A stretch of 64,000 nucleotides of DNA from Zerene cesonia (lineage: Eukaryota > Arthropoda > Insecta > Lepidoptera > Pieridae), in the NCBI RefSeq assembly GCF_012273895.1, contig NW_024045132.1:2232001-2296000 (forward strand), in the 5' to 3' direction. The stretch's first letter is position 1, and the number at the start of each line of letters is the position of its first letter. The notes below the pieces were generated by a model, which saw only the letters and a program-made list of their open reading frames with translations, did not search any database and was not told the DNA's origin. A program made the position numbers and the translations under genes. Below are positions 12,532 to 23,079 of the stretch, piece by piece.

Positions 12532-12765
12532 CTAGCTTTTGCACGCGGTTTAGCACGCGTGAAATTCGGAGTAGTTTAATAGATGTTATTATACATATAA
12601 ACCTGCCTCTTGAATCACTCTCCACACTATTCATCAGTCACAATTATTAAAAAAACCCATCAAAATCTTAAAAATTATGCACGTGGCATAATTTTTAAGA
12701 TTTCAGCATACGTAAGGACTTAGAGACAGATAGAGAAAGCGACTTTGTTTTATACTATGTAGTGA
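12532..12765 (-). mobile_element. Short Helitron, minus strand, with internal foldback
   Basis: On the minus strand it starts TCACTACATAGTATAAAACA at 12765 and ends in CTAG at 12535-12532 followed by T. A CACGCG/CGCGTG stem (12542-12547 with 12556-12561) lies six bases before the CTAG. These are Helitron ends. The body includes 'ataaacctgcctcttgaatcactc', which I know from a common lepidopteran element. It is interrupted by a perfect 18-bp foldback at 12663-12703 (annotated separately). No coding capacity. The assignment to a named family is from memory. Confidence 0.7.
12663..12703. repeat. Perfect 18-bp inverted repeat, 5-base loop
   Basis: AAATCTTAAAAATTATGC (12663-12680), loop ACGTG, then its exact reverse complement (12686-12703). 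It lies inside the Helitron at 12532-12765. The perfect arms suggest recent origin. Confidence 0.9.
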
Positions 12766-12827
12766 CTGGTCTGTTTAAAGAGAGCGGTTGTTACCTGTTA
12801 AATTCGTACCTTCTGTGTGTGGAGCAT

Positions 12828-12845
12828 CAGGATCAGGATCAGGAT
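12828..12845 (+). repeat. Short tandem repeat (CAGGAT)3
   Basis: Three perfect copies of the hexamer CAGGAT, preceded by a partial 'cat'. A microsatellite with no evident function. Confidence 0.85.
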
Positions 12846-13004
12846 GTGCAGGAACATGACCTCATGCAATTCTAGTTGAAATCATGTTTAATTGTCGATG
12901 AGTTAAATATACATCTAACCAAAATTATTAAGTTTAGTCATTGACATTGTACATAATTTGTGTGTTTATAAAAAAATTGTGTTGCTTTATAAAAATCTGT
13001 TCTC

Positions 13005-13070
13005 TGTAACATTATAAATGGCAAAGCCTGTTTGTCTTCCTTTCCTATCGCAACATAGGGATTTTATGAT
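13005..13070 (+). mobile_element. Helitron 5' fragment, degraded
   Basis: 'taacattataaatggcaaagcctgtttgtc' resembles the Helitron opening 'taatattataaatgcgaaagtttgt'. No 3' end follows. Confidence 0.35.
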
Positions 13071-13411
13071 ACGCTTTTTGTGTCTGGCGTTAATTAGGCT
13101 ATTTTTAACGTAATGAAACATATAATTCCAATAGGAATTCCCATCGGAAGTCACGGACGGAAAGCAAGTTTGTTAAATAATTCAATGCAATTTCCTACAT
13201 ATTTAGACTCGTCCTGAAATAAATGCATTCTCCTAATTTACCACCTATCTACTACTAAATAGTTATTATAAATAATAAATAGATTGTTTAAAAATTACAA
13301 TTGTTTCCTATTATTTAATAGAATAAAGTAAATATATTACGTAAGTGTATTTCGTTGAAAAAAGGTTAATTTACATTGATGATATTATTGACGTATATAT
13401 TATCGCCTTTG

Positions 13412-13440
13412 TATAAACTATAAAAAAAGGATATATATAA
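13412..13440 (+). promoter_or_regulatory. TATA boxes of candidate promoter
   Basis: TATAAAC at 13412, TATAAAAAAA at 13419-13428 and TATATATAA at 13432-13440 lie in series. With the usual spacing of about 30 bases they predict transcription starts near 13445-13465. That leaves a leader of about 110 bases before the ATG at 13571. TATA-like strings are common in AT-rich DNA, so this matters only together with the exon that follows. Confidence 0.3.
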
Positions 13441-13570
13441 CTTCTTGATGGAAAGAAAACAGCAAGTTTGCAAGTGAACTGAAACTGTATTCGCGGTTAA
13501 AAAGTTGAAGTGTCAGTAATTAATTAGTTTTTAATATTTACACGACATCTGCTTCATTATAAGAGAAGCG

Positions 13571-13626
13571 ATGTTAATTATGGTATTCTACGTTTTATTT
13601 GTTGCGAGCGTTCAACATTCTATGGG
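13571..13626 (+). CDS. Candidate first exon of a secreted protein (partial)
   Basis: ATG at 13571 opens the frame MLIMVFYVLFVASVQHSM plus two bases of a Gly codon. It ends at GTGAGT (13627-13632), a near-ideal splice donor. The peptide has the form of a signal peptide: a hydrophobic core from residues 2 to 14, with polar residues after it. An in-frame TAA lies upstream, so this is the first in-frame ATG, and G is at -3. TATA boxes lie 130-160 bases upstream. Many insect secreted proteins have a short first exon that codes only for the signal peptide, which fits. I could not find a convincing second exon downstream; an acceptor-like TTTGCAG at about 13927-13933 opens a frame of only about 23 codons with no recognisable protein. 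The family is unknown and chance is a real alternative. Confidence 0.3.
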
Positions 13627-13639
13627 GTGAGTGGTTGAG

Positions 13640-15220
13640 TCTTTTTTTATAAGACAATAAATTCCACAACGATAAATTAGCTCATTACGAGATAGTCGTG
13701 CGTGTGTGTGATAAGAGTACACACAACTCATAAACCGATGTTTTATAATGCCACAACCGCATTTGTCCCGTCGTTACGATTAATATAACACAAAAAGAAC
13801 CGCACACAACATTAATAGGGCTAACCTTTAAATTTCTGTGTAAGCGTAATTAAAAACATACGCACACTACGCCTGAATATTAAAACACATACTTATTTTG
13901 TTTTCATTACCATTGTATGTTAATATTTGCAGTTATAACAAGCATATTAGCATAGTCATAACGCATTTTTTTAAGATTTTTTTCAATAGGTTTAATTCTT
14001 GATCTTTTATGAGTGTTGGGTATGAAGCCATTAGTGACATATTCGTATGTTATCACTTATTTTAGTTTGATGCCCAAAACAGGCCAAGGAGACTTATTTT
14101 GTATCGTTAGGTAGATATGTTTGTCGCGGGTATTGCCATGTTTTTATTAAGTAAATGAGTGTATAGTTCAATGTATTTAATAGGCATCTATAGTAATTAG
14201 TATTCACAACCACTGAGAGGACCATCGTGATATCGGTAATTCTAAATGATATCCTAAAATCTAAATGAAAGAGGTTTGGGCGGAGACTTCTAGAATATAC
14301 AAAAAATACGAAATCAAACGCTTTAAGTTTTTGTTTCTGGTGTTTAGTTTTTATTCAGCATTCCTTGATTATTGTGTTAAGATTTTATTTTGTCCGCTCA
14401 AAGTGAATCAAAATCAGGTCTACAGTAGTACGTACAAACATACAGGTGAAGCTAATTAATGTAAAATAAAACATAAATAGAATAGAATAACAACTGCTAA
14501 CCTTTCATGTGCCATGTTGACCCACATCATGTTAATGCTTCAACCCCATGAACTGATAAGTGAAACAGTACGAAAGCAAGTATGAATACTATTGAATATC
14601 TTCAATGTTTTATAAGTTTTTCATAAATGCACATACAATACAGACCCAATTGCTCAGTTGTTGACGTCCGGCAATGTTTGGAGACGCTGTGTGAACGTTT
14701 CAGAGTGTTTGGTTTTATATAAAATGCCTGTATTTTAATCTTCTTTTTCAACAGAACAGCCATTTATCCACGTGTCAAACATTCACTTGCATAGTTTTTT
14801 GTGTGTTTCAAACGGAAAATTAGAATATCTTAAATACGCTAACACATAATGGATTAAAAGTAAGAAGGCTGCTATAAACAGCTATGTCACTTTTTGTTTG
14901 TACATTGCGTGTGTGTATTTTATAAATTATGTATTTAGACTTAAAAGGAATTTAATATTACACATGTATTTAAATAGTGATGACCGTGATCTGATAAATT
15001 GATCATCAAATAAACATTTATTTTATGAGAGGCAATGAATATTTGTCAAGAATGTGAAAAACTGTAGATATTTAATGATGGTATAATGAAGTAATGTATA
15101 TCCTACTATAAATAGAACGTAGAAAAAAATTGAGCGCGTTGAGTGACAGGTCTACATTAATTAATTCACATTTAATTACAATATCGATTTATGTTTTAAC
15201 TGTTTTTTTCTACGACGAAA
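13640..15220. other. AT-rich DNA, no feature recognised
   Basis: It could be the first intron of the candidate gene beginning at 13571. An open frame at 14265-14459 (64 codons) has no recognisable protein character. Confidence 0.4.
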
Positions 15221-15221
15221 A

Positions 15222-15400
15222 TTGTAAATTTTCAACCGAATTAACAAAAGGAGGTGATTCTCAATTCGACATTGTTTTTTGTTTGTTACTTGAAATTTCG
15301 ACTGAATGAATCGGTGCTTCTTATTCTTATATTATAGAACTGGTGCCTCTATTGTGGTTCCGTTTAAATTTGAATATAGTTTAGTTTATTTAGAAAGATT
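15222..15400 (+). repeat. Family R dispersed repeat, copy A
   Basis: 'ttcaaccgaattaacaaaaggaggtgattctcaattcgacattg', 'gtttgttacttgaaatttcgactgaatgaatcgg' and 'gaactggtgcctctattgtggttccgtttaaattt'. The same blocks recur at 15960-16290, which shows it is a repeat. I recognise the consensus ('aaaaggaggaggttctcaattcgac...gctggtgcctcccgtgtggtcccattt') as widespread in insect genomes. No coding content. Confidence 0.65.
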
Positions 15401-15974
15401 CATTAATAAATAAAAAATGGATAACAATTACAACGCCAAGTTTCATCAGTTTAAAAAAATCAGTATGAATAAATTATCTATACTGAATTAAACCTTAAAG
15501 GTATCTTTAATTCTGCGATAATATTGTACGTACAAACTAACGTATATGTAAATCTCTTTATTTCGTTATCAACGACCTACAGTTGCTGATTATATGATAC
15601 AAATTTGTGATCTGAATACATTAGACCGTATTATTATAATCCAATCAATTTAATGACAAACTTTCCGACCGAATTCAATTTAGAGCACTCGCTTGCAGGT
15701 TTTTTTCATAACATTATCAAGCGAAGCTCCGTAAGCAAGAAAACATAATGCGCAGTAATTAAAAACAAAACATGGGAAGCCAATAAAGTTCACAGGACAT
15801 GACTAATCGAATTCGTTCGACGCATTCTCGAAATTGAATTGCTGACGTGACACATTCCCGGTCCGCTGGGCGTCGGATGTCATCACACCTGCATCTGAAT
15901 CATTTACCGCGATTGCACGCCGCTTTCGACACATTTATTTGACGCTATTTTGTACCTTTTTCAACCGAATTGAC

Positions 15975-16183
15975 AACTGGATTTATTTTTTGAGAGAATA
16001 GAAAAAAATTGATCACGAGGCGGGATTCGAACCCGTGTTTTTTGCCAAACCGTAGCAACACCTAGCCTCTCGGCCACCCGTGACCCCGCCACAATAATCG
16101 AATTTCTTCTACTCTTTTGGTTTTATATGCCTAAGGGGCATTTCAATGCTATAAAACTAAAAATTAAATTTAACTGGATTTAT
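15975..16183 (-). mobile_element. Retroposed insertion with tRNA-like module and 12-bp target duplication
   Basis: AACTGGATTTAT occurs at 15975-15986 and 16172-16183 and flanks 185 bp of foreign sequence, so this is a target-site duplication. The insert carries a tRNA-like module on the minus strand (16083-16012). It also has A-rich tracts on the minus strand next to the left duplication, consistent with a retroposon whose 3' end is at the left. Unusually, about 88 bp precede the tRNA-like part in that orientation, whereas SINEs normally start with it. It may be a composite SINE, or a short element that captured a tRNA. Family unknown. Confidence 0.75.
16012..16083 (-). pseudogene. tRNA-like sequence, probably non-functional
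   Basis: On the minus strand it folds as a full cloverleaf. The acceptor TCACGGG pairs with CTCGTGA (one G:T). There is a short D arm with TGGCCGAGAGG, an anticodon arm TTGCT/GGCAA with loop ACGGTTT, a 5-base variable loop, and a T arm ACGGG/CCCGC (one A-C mismatch) with loop TTCGAAT. The internal promoter B box GGTTCGAATCC is perfect. Base 33, which should be T, is C and the loop is abnormal. The nominal anticodon GGT (Thr) is therefore doubtful. It lies inside a retroposed insertion, so I call it a tRNA-derived module and not a working tRNA gene. Confidence 0.65.
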
Positions 16184-16675
16184 ATTGTGTTTGTTACTTC
16201 AGAGCTTTCGGCTGGATGTACCGATTTTGATGATTCCTTTTTAATTACAAGCTGGTGCCTTTCGTGTCGCATTTAAAATGTTCTACTTCTGATAATTTAA
16301 AGCCTGTTTTTGTCAAGAGTAATAATTTGCATTTGAAATGTTAACATTATGTTGTTGGAGATAATAAAAACGCAATGTGTAATTTTATTATGTACAAGAT
16401 GTGTAAAATTATGCTTATTATTGTGAGTATAGTTCCTTTGAATAAATTATAGTCAAATATAATTATAAATCACAATCAAATAAATACAGCAAAATATGTC
16501 AAACAATATAACGTATTACAATTCATTACATTTCTTAATGTTATCTAATATTGTGAATTCTGTACCACGGTCCCGACCGAACACATTATCATTGCATTTT
16601 CAGGTAACGCCCCTGGAAAACCACCGGTGCAATGCTGGTTACGATTTATAAGTCTTAAGTTAATAAAGCCAATTA

Positions 16676-16740
16676 GTACCGCGATTGCACGTCGCACTCA
16701 CACAATTCGCGCCATTTTGTTTCTCATTTGACAACAATAA
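16676..16740 (+). repeat. Second copy of the 'accgcgattgcacg' module
   Basis: 'taccgcgattgcacgtcgcactcacacaattcgcgccattttgtttctcatttgacaac' parallels 15905-15975. The upstream sequence (about 16563-16640, 'cggtcccgaccgaacac...') may belong to the same element. Confidence 0.55.
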
Positions 16741-17089
16741 AGAAAGAAAAATATTTTGCTTATGGTGTAAGTTTCGATTTTTAATAAACGGACTGGCAAA
16801 ATAGAAGGAAAATAAAAACGTGCATTTGTTTTTTTTTTTCTTTTTTATTTGAACTCTTCACAGACTTCACAGACAGAATTTTTTATTGTGTGTAATTTGA
16901 AATCGCTATTGAGCGCTGTTTCATATTGCTCCATCATTAATGCTTATAACCTCTCCGCGTCTTTTTGGATAAAACATAAACTACATCTGACGATGAAGTT
17001 CCACTATCGGTCGTAGTATTTTAAAATTTAAATAAAAAGGGGAATTAAAATGGAGTTAGTAAATTAAGTGTTTTTTTTATTTTTAAATG

Positions 17090-17140
17090 CATTGTGCAAC
17101 TGTATCCGCGAATCTGACACGAATTCGACTAGTTTTATAT
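17090..17140 (+). repeat. Family G 5' fragment
   Basis: Shares CACGAATTCGACTAGTTT with the start of the long family G copy at about 23091 and then diverges, so it is a truncated copy. Confidence 0.5.
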
Positions 17141-17569
17141 CAGTACACTGATCTTTAAATGATAATAATAAAAAATCTTCATTACATTTATAATGGTACA
17201 TAATATGTACGCTTCTGAACTAGTAACAGTGTAGCAGGAGTAGTATCTATTTGCACAATCTAGGGTAACCCAGCCGAGAGAGACAATTCAGTTGGGAGAG
17301 GATTATTTGTCATCTATTTTGATCGAGGATTTTAAGGGAGAAGGCGGGTATTTGGGGTGTATCTCAGCCATAATGCCAATTGTGCATCTCTAGTGCTGTT
17401 TGTTTAAACTTTTTAGTAAGCACGGTGGATATCTGATCCCATCGAAACCCATGTTAATCACGTTATCTCATAAAAGCTACATGAAGTACAAATTGTACAA
17501 CACTTACTATTTATTTTAGTTCTTGCAAATTGTTGTTTTGTGTGCTTTGTTATAATAAAGTGTTATATT

Positions 17570-17710
17570 ATTATTGTGCGTATCTCTCGGGTTATTCTGG
17601 AAGGAAAGAACCCGGTCTTCTGGAAGGCTTACGTGGGGACATGGGGCAAACATGCAGAGGCCCTTTAGAGAATTTAATGTCTTGTCTTGATTATTATTAT
17701 TATTCATTAT
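17570..17710 (+). repeat. Possible LINE 3' end with TTA-repeat tail
   Basis: A G/C-richer block ('aaggaaagaacccggtcttctggaaggcttacgtggggacatggggcaaac') is followed by 'cttgattattattattattc'. A denser block running into a short tandem tail is how the 3' ends of some insect LINEs look. The open frame across it (about 89 codons) is not recognisable as reverse transcriptase. Weak assignment; a family name would be a guess. Confidence 0.3.
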
Positions 17711-17719
17711 ATATCGAGA

Positions 17720-18380
17720 ATGTGTATCTGATTTTAAACATTAAAAGATGGTCAGTCAACAGTTTCCTTGTTATGATACTGATTTCTTATTGTAGTTAGT
17801 TGATTATTCTTCGGACAATTAATATCCGCAAATACTAATACCCAAAATTAAATTCTTTCAAATATTTTGAAGAACTATGTAAATACCATGTATACTGCGA
17901 ACAAATGTAATATTATTATTGTATTGTTCATGAGCTAAAAGCTACGTTATCAAATAATACGTAATTGACATGGAGCATATTTTTTATTAGGCGTTTACTC
18001 GGGCGGAGTCGGTGGTATCAATATCAAATATATAACTGACAATTGAATTAAACACATATCGACGATGTATCTCAATAGATGGCGCCTCCTAGACATATTA
18101 AACCGAAAATATAGATGAGATTCCATTGTTTAGAGATCATGTAAAGAAAGAGAAAGGTATAAAGGTCAGGCGTCTCTATGAAACGAAGGACGCGGATTCG
18201 ATTACCGTCTCATGATCGATTTTTCAAATAATTTATATAATGAATTTTTTCTCTAGTCTCTCCCATAAAACAGTAGCACTAGTAGCTACGTACTTACCGC
18301 CTCTTCAATCACATAGTACTAACTAAAGACATAGATATGGTTTTACGAATTAAAGAATTACTCCTTCCTATTAGTATTAG
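17720..18380. other. AT-rich DNA, no feature recognised
   Basis: No gene or repeat boundary could be recognised. Confidence 0.45.
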
Positions 18381-18382
18381 AA

Positions 18383-18677
18383 GCAGTGGTGGCTCAGTGG
18401 TGAGAACCTCGGACTTCAAAATCGATAGGTCGGGGTTCGAGACCGGGCGAGGGCGAGGGCGATTTTTCAATTTATCTGTGCATGTGGATAACATCACCAC
18501 TGCTTAAAAAGGTGAAGGAAAACATCGTTAGGAAACCGGCATGTCCAAGAATCAAAAGTTCGACGACATGTGACATCTGCCAACCCGCACTTGACTAGCG
18601 TGGTGGACTATGACCTGCACTCTCATAAGAAGGCTGTGTCCCAGCAGTGGGATCATGTATGGGCTGATGATGATGAT
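18383..18677 (+). mobile_element. tRNA-derived SINE, family S1, copy 1
   Basis: The head has polymerase III promoter boxes: A box TGGCTCAGTGG (18390-18400) and B box GGTTCGAGACC (18434-18444). The body runs through 'gtgaaggaaaacatcgttaggaaaccggcatgtcc' and 'gacatctgccaacccgcac' to 'cccagcagtgggatcatgtatgggctgatgatgatgat'. The last part is a hallmark of lepidopteran SINE tails. It is nearly colinear with copy 2 at 51515-51813. It differs by a GGGCGA triplication after the B box. No clear target duplication was found. Confidence 0.85.
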
Positions 18678-18899
18678 AACTATTAAAAAACACAAGTGTG
18701 TCAATGTTATAATTACTTTTTGCGTGGATGTTTACTCTGAAATCAAGCTACCGTTATTGTAAGAGATTAGAAGGGTCTGATGAACGAGAAAGCTGCACCG
18801 CTCACTTTTTAAAACGCTGATAATATATTTAACCGTATGTTATCAAAAACGACATATTAGTACAAATAGATTGAAAATTATTCATTGCTTGCAATGCTT

Positions 18900-19017
18900 A
18901 GACATCATAACAACTAAATTGTAATTGCTGTAAATTGTAATTTTAAAAATGTCAAAAATGTATGTATGTATGAAATAAATTGAATTGAATTGAAAAAAAA
19001 AAAAAAAAAAAGACATC
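18900..19017 (+). mobile_element. 5'-truncated LINE or processed tail with poly(A) and TSD
   Basis: AGACATC at 18900-18906 and again at 19011-19017 flank a 104-bp insert. The insert ends in 'atgtatgtatgtatgaaataaattgaattgaattg' and a run of 18 A. A poly(A) tail touching a target duplication indicates target-primed reverse transcription. Too short to code. The 'aattgaattgaattg' end is typical of insect LINE 3' ends. Confidence 0.75.
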
Positions 19018-19655
19018 CTCGTATACTAAGCTAGCGATCGCGAATTGTAGTGCGTTCGTTGTGAGACTCACGAGTAAATGGCGGGAGAAAAGTGGCGACA
19101 CATCTTCTAATGAAAAAAAAGGAAATCTTAATTTCTAACCTATTTTTTTTGTTTTGTGATTATACTGACACTAGGTATATCAAATTCATTTTATTATTGC
19201 TTATAACAATAGTATTTTGATCATTTGAAAGTATGTTATTTTTGCATATGCTTGTCACGCCTTCACTAATTATCTATAGTCATCAAAATTTTCATTATTT
19301 TATTCTGAATAAATTGCGTCAAAAGTTAAGAATAAATAGTTTAATGGCACATTGTATGCACAGTCATTCAGTCAATGATATTGTGGTCTTATTGAATGAC
19401 GTGGGTTGTCTCAATGAGAAGCGTAAATAATAACAAAAAAACATAAAACGTGGAAGCAGTATTGCGAATCGTCGTTTTCATATGTCGCCTTTATGTCTGA
19501 GATGATTAAAATTCCAGACAATTTATATTTTTTATTTGTATGTTTAATTTAAATGTAGCCAGATAAGGACGCCAAATGTATTTATTTTATAAAAAATCAT
19601 ATTTAATTATGTACCTCATGTTTGTTATAAATAAATAATTATAAGGTTTCCTCTA
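19018..19655. other. AT-rich DNA, no feature recognised
   Basis: A 65-codon frame at 19233-19430 has no recognisable protein character. Confidence 0.45.
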
Positions 19656-19755
19656 TGCCATCTTCAGCTCATATATGTCCCACTGCTAGGTCATAGGCCT
19701 CCTATTAAGGTTCAGGGCATAATCCATCACGCTGGCAAATTGTGGGTTGACTGAT
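19656..19755 (-). mobile_element. SINE family S1 3' fragment
   Basis: The reverse complement reads 'caacccacaatttgccagcgtgatggattatgccctgaacc...aggcctatgacctagcagtgggacatatatgagctgaag', the 3' third of family S1 on the minus strand. The head is missing. Confidence 0.7.
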
Positions 19756-20498
19756 CCACCACTGCTACGACTACTCCTTGATGTTCAAGTTCCTATTACG
19801 TTAAATAAATATATAATAATATCATAAGTATACCACAATCTTCATAAAAGCTTTTTTAAGAAAACATTATTTCGATTTGTCTTTAGAAAACTAAACATGA
19901 CTACTTCTGGTTTCATAATTTTTATCATTAAAAGTGCATAACGTGTTTAAAGTACGCAGAATAGTTTCATACAGCGCACTCATGTAAAATAGTATAATTT
20001 ACACGAATACTGAATGTCTCAGAACAAGATATAGACCAGCGTGCGCGCATTGTATGCAGATTATCCTTAACGCCTAACTTCGACACATTTACGCGAAATA
20101 TAAATTTGAATTCACGACATAGAATGGCATTTCGTTATTTTAACTTCAGTTAAGAATTTTGCACGTTTAGGCGTCGATAACAAACTGTTTTTGACATTGA
20201 GGTAGGCATAATGAAGTGGGTAGTATTTGGAGAATTTCTGTTTCAATAGTGAGGTCTTAAATTATAGGGTAAAGTGACGCCATTATATATAGTTTTTGTT
20301 TTTACAATTTAGGTTATAAGATAGACAATTAATGACGTATATATTAATTTTAGACTAGGTTTATTTATCTATAAAATCCAGTTCTTCATGGAACCATGCA
20401 GCAGAATGATTTTGACATACACTCTTCAGATAAAGAAAAAAGTAAAATTAATGGAAAGCAAAAATTTTATGGAAAATTAAAAACAAATATTTGATTTA

Positions 20499-20706
20499 CT
20501 AGTTTTCCACCTACGGCTTCTCTTGCTTGCTACAAATGAGGTTTTCCGGGCATCTGGAATATAAATTATCATATACCGTTTCTCGGGTCTCAAACTATAT
20601 CTGTACAAAATTTTATTCAAATCGTCAAATTGCTTATACGCTAAAAAGAGACAGACAGACATACAGAGATATTCTCGCAACTTTATTATGTTACATATTA
20701 TAAATC
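20499..20706 (-). mobile_element. Degraded Helitron, minus strand
   Basis: On the minus strand 'taatatgtaacataataaagttgcgagaatatctctgtatgtctg' opens the element. CTAG at 20502-20499 followed by T closes it. The interior has 'acgatttgaataaaattttgtacagatatagtttgagacccgagaa', the usual internal order. The terminal hairpin is lost. About 208 bp, non-coding. Confidence 0.55.
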
Positions 20707-20709
20707 GTT

Positions 20710-23075
20710 GTATAAACAGAAATTTCATTTCCTAAATAATATCTAAAGGCTACAAACACACATGGATAGTAAAGTGTCTTTAAACCATAATTCAATTTTA
20801 CGATATAACCAATAGATTGAATTCTAACATAATCCGTGTGCATTTGGACTGTGTGGTCTCTTGTTAAGATACCTAGGATTAAGGATATGGTCTGAGTTAT
20901 CTGGCTAGAATATTAAAACGCTGATGCAATGTATAGATGACGATTTGTCGTTCATCCATGTTTATAAATAGTATGCTGACGGATTTACTTATGTAATGCA
21001 AATTTAATCAATTAGAATTGGTTTTCTTACATTTTATTAATAACTAGTTCACCTTGAGATCGGAAAACTTCGCTTTTTTATCATATGGCACTTCATATTT
21101 CTAAAAAAATTGTATTCTGTTTTATTAAGGAATTAAAGTCTTGAAATGTTTGTATAATGTATGAAGTATAATTCACTTTTAAAATCAATAAAAACACACA
21201 AGACTAATTAATTGTACAACGATTTTTTACTTCGGTTGGTTCATGTTCTATGCATAAATTTTATCTATAAGATGGTAAATTTCGTGAATGCATCTGCACA
21301 GTTCAATTATGAAAAATATTAGGGAGTGTTATTACATAATGGATTTTCCATCATGTCATAGTTCATATAACTTATAATTTGATAAATCAAATTTTAAACT
21401 GTAATAAAATATTGAATGCACAGTCTTTATTTTACATAAAAGAAATGACGTAACCACTCCATTAATGTCCTCCCTATGGTGGGTATACCTTATGGTATAT
21501 ATATAGAAGTGTTTATTGAAGTCGGTTGAAAATATATTAAGTTTTTATAACATTTCCCTGCAATGTAACGCTCTTGCGAATGATCGACGTTCTGTTTAGC
21601 GCAATGTTCACAGCTATTGAGAACTCTTAGGTACATTTCGTCCTACCCAGCATAACATTAAGGACGAAGACGACAGCGACGCAATTTATAACACGACAGA
21701 TTCTATGTAATTTAAAAATGATGAATGGTCGATGGTCAGCAACAAGCGAACGTTCAAGTGATTAGTCTATAAGTATGTAAAAATCTAAAGATATTTACAG
21801 AATCAAACTATAAAGATTTCCTGTTTCTATTTCAGAAATCCTTACTTTTACAGGTGTAACGATAGAGGAATATCAAACTAATCCGAAATGTCCTTGTCAT
21901 ATAATTAGGCGTTTTGCAATGAGACGATTGCGTGTAGGTGGTCGGCCGAGGTCATAACTGCAGTGGACAATCGATTCGTAGTACCGATGCGGAATTGTAT
22001 GCGACATACTAATTGAAATTTTTATATCGACACTTGTAACTCACATCCGATATACATTACGGCTTAATTGAAATTATAGTCATAACAAGCGTGTACGGCC
22101 TCCGTAATGTAACTCATATCATGATATTCGATAGCTGCTATGTTTAATAAAGCGTGGTATCTGCAGTACAGGTGTTAAATAGTTTAACAATGATGTTTAT
22201 TATTGTGTTGGTAAATTTCTTATAAGGCTTCTGTTTTGTTCATTATTCTGTAATAGTTTAAATTATTAAAACACCTGGGTTACTTAACTGGCGATAGATT
22301 GTAAGCTGCATTGAAATACTTTTCGAGAGTTTATTTTATTTATTTACATTGAACTAAATGATTTATAGTCACTTTAATTTCACAATTAATTAAATTATCC
22401 GGCGTTAAACCTGCAATTTAATGTTTAAAGTCTAGTTAAACGAAGATTATTCGTTTGTGGATTCAAAATTCCAAATAAAGTTATTTAGTACGTAATTATA
22501 CTCTATCATGATAGAAAATGCGTTTGTTTCCGACACTTCCTTAATAAATTCAGCCGAATGGCTCTAATTCGTATAATTGACTCCGTTAATGTAGAAGGTA
22601 ATCACGCATAATTGCTAATTAAGTTGAAAAAATTATAACCTTTAGTTGTGCACACGTCTTTTTTAATTGCACTTGGCACCACCGACTGTGGGGCTCCTTG
22701 TATAATAAATTATGTATATTTATTAGCTGCAAAAAACGCTCTATGCGAATGCTGATTCTGAACTTGAAATATCCAGTTTCTATACAACTTTTTTTATGTA
22801 AGCGCCGCATCATAAGGCTGTGCCAAATGCATCATGTCTGGTTTCTCTAGTAATTTTTTTCTAATTTTTTTGTAGTAACTTATTTTTGAACGGTTTGTTT
22901 TTTTAAAAATTAGCTCTCAAAATATATAGTTATCTTAATTGTTGTTGGAATATCATAATTTGTATACTGTTTTGGATCTGCATAGTCTAGAAAATAATCT
23001 TGAACTGCGATCGAGACATCTCATCGTATTCACAGTGTACATAATATATCTAAATTAAGCTATTGTAGTGGGAGT
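20710..23075. other. AT-rich DNA, minor repeat scraps
   Basis: No gene is seen. 'ataactagttcaccttgagatcggaaaacttcgc' at about 21041-21075 looks like the 3' end of another minus-strand Helitron, but the rest is unrecognisable. The remainder is plain AT-rich sequence. Confidence 0.45.
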
Positions 23076-23079
23076 TGAA

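Larger units (their letters stand above)
15904..16300 (+). repeat. Family R repeat, copy B, split by an insertion
   Basis: Starts with 'taccgcgattgcacgccgc' and 'acgctattttgtacctttttcaaccgaattgac', then continues after the 185-bp insertion with 'attgtgtttgttacttcagagctttcggctggatgtaccgattttgatgattcc' and 'gctggtgcctttcgtg'. Removing 15987-16171 plus one copy of the 12-bp duplication restores continuity with copy A. The 'accgcgattgcacg' module recurs at about 16676-16735. Confidence 0.65.

Noticed and set aside
17530..17799. An 89-codon frame with a G/C-richer middle
   Set aside because: Probably a transposon 3' end with a TTA repeat. The peptide changes character abruptly and shows no reverse-transcriptase motif.
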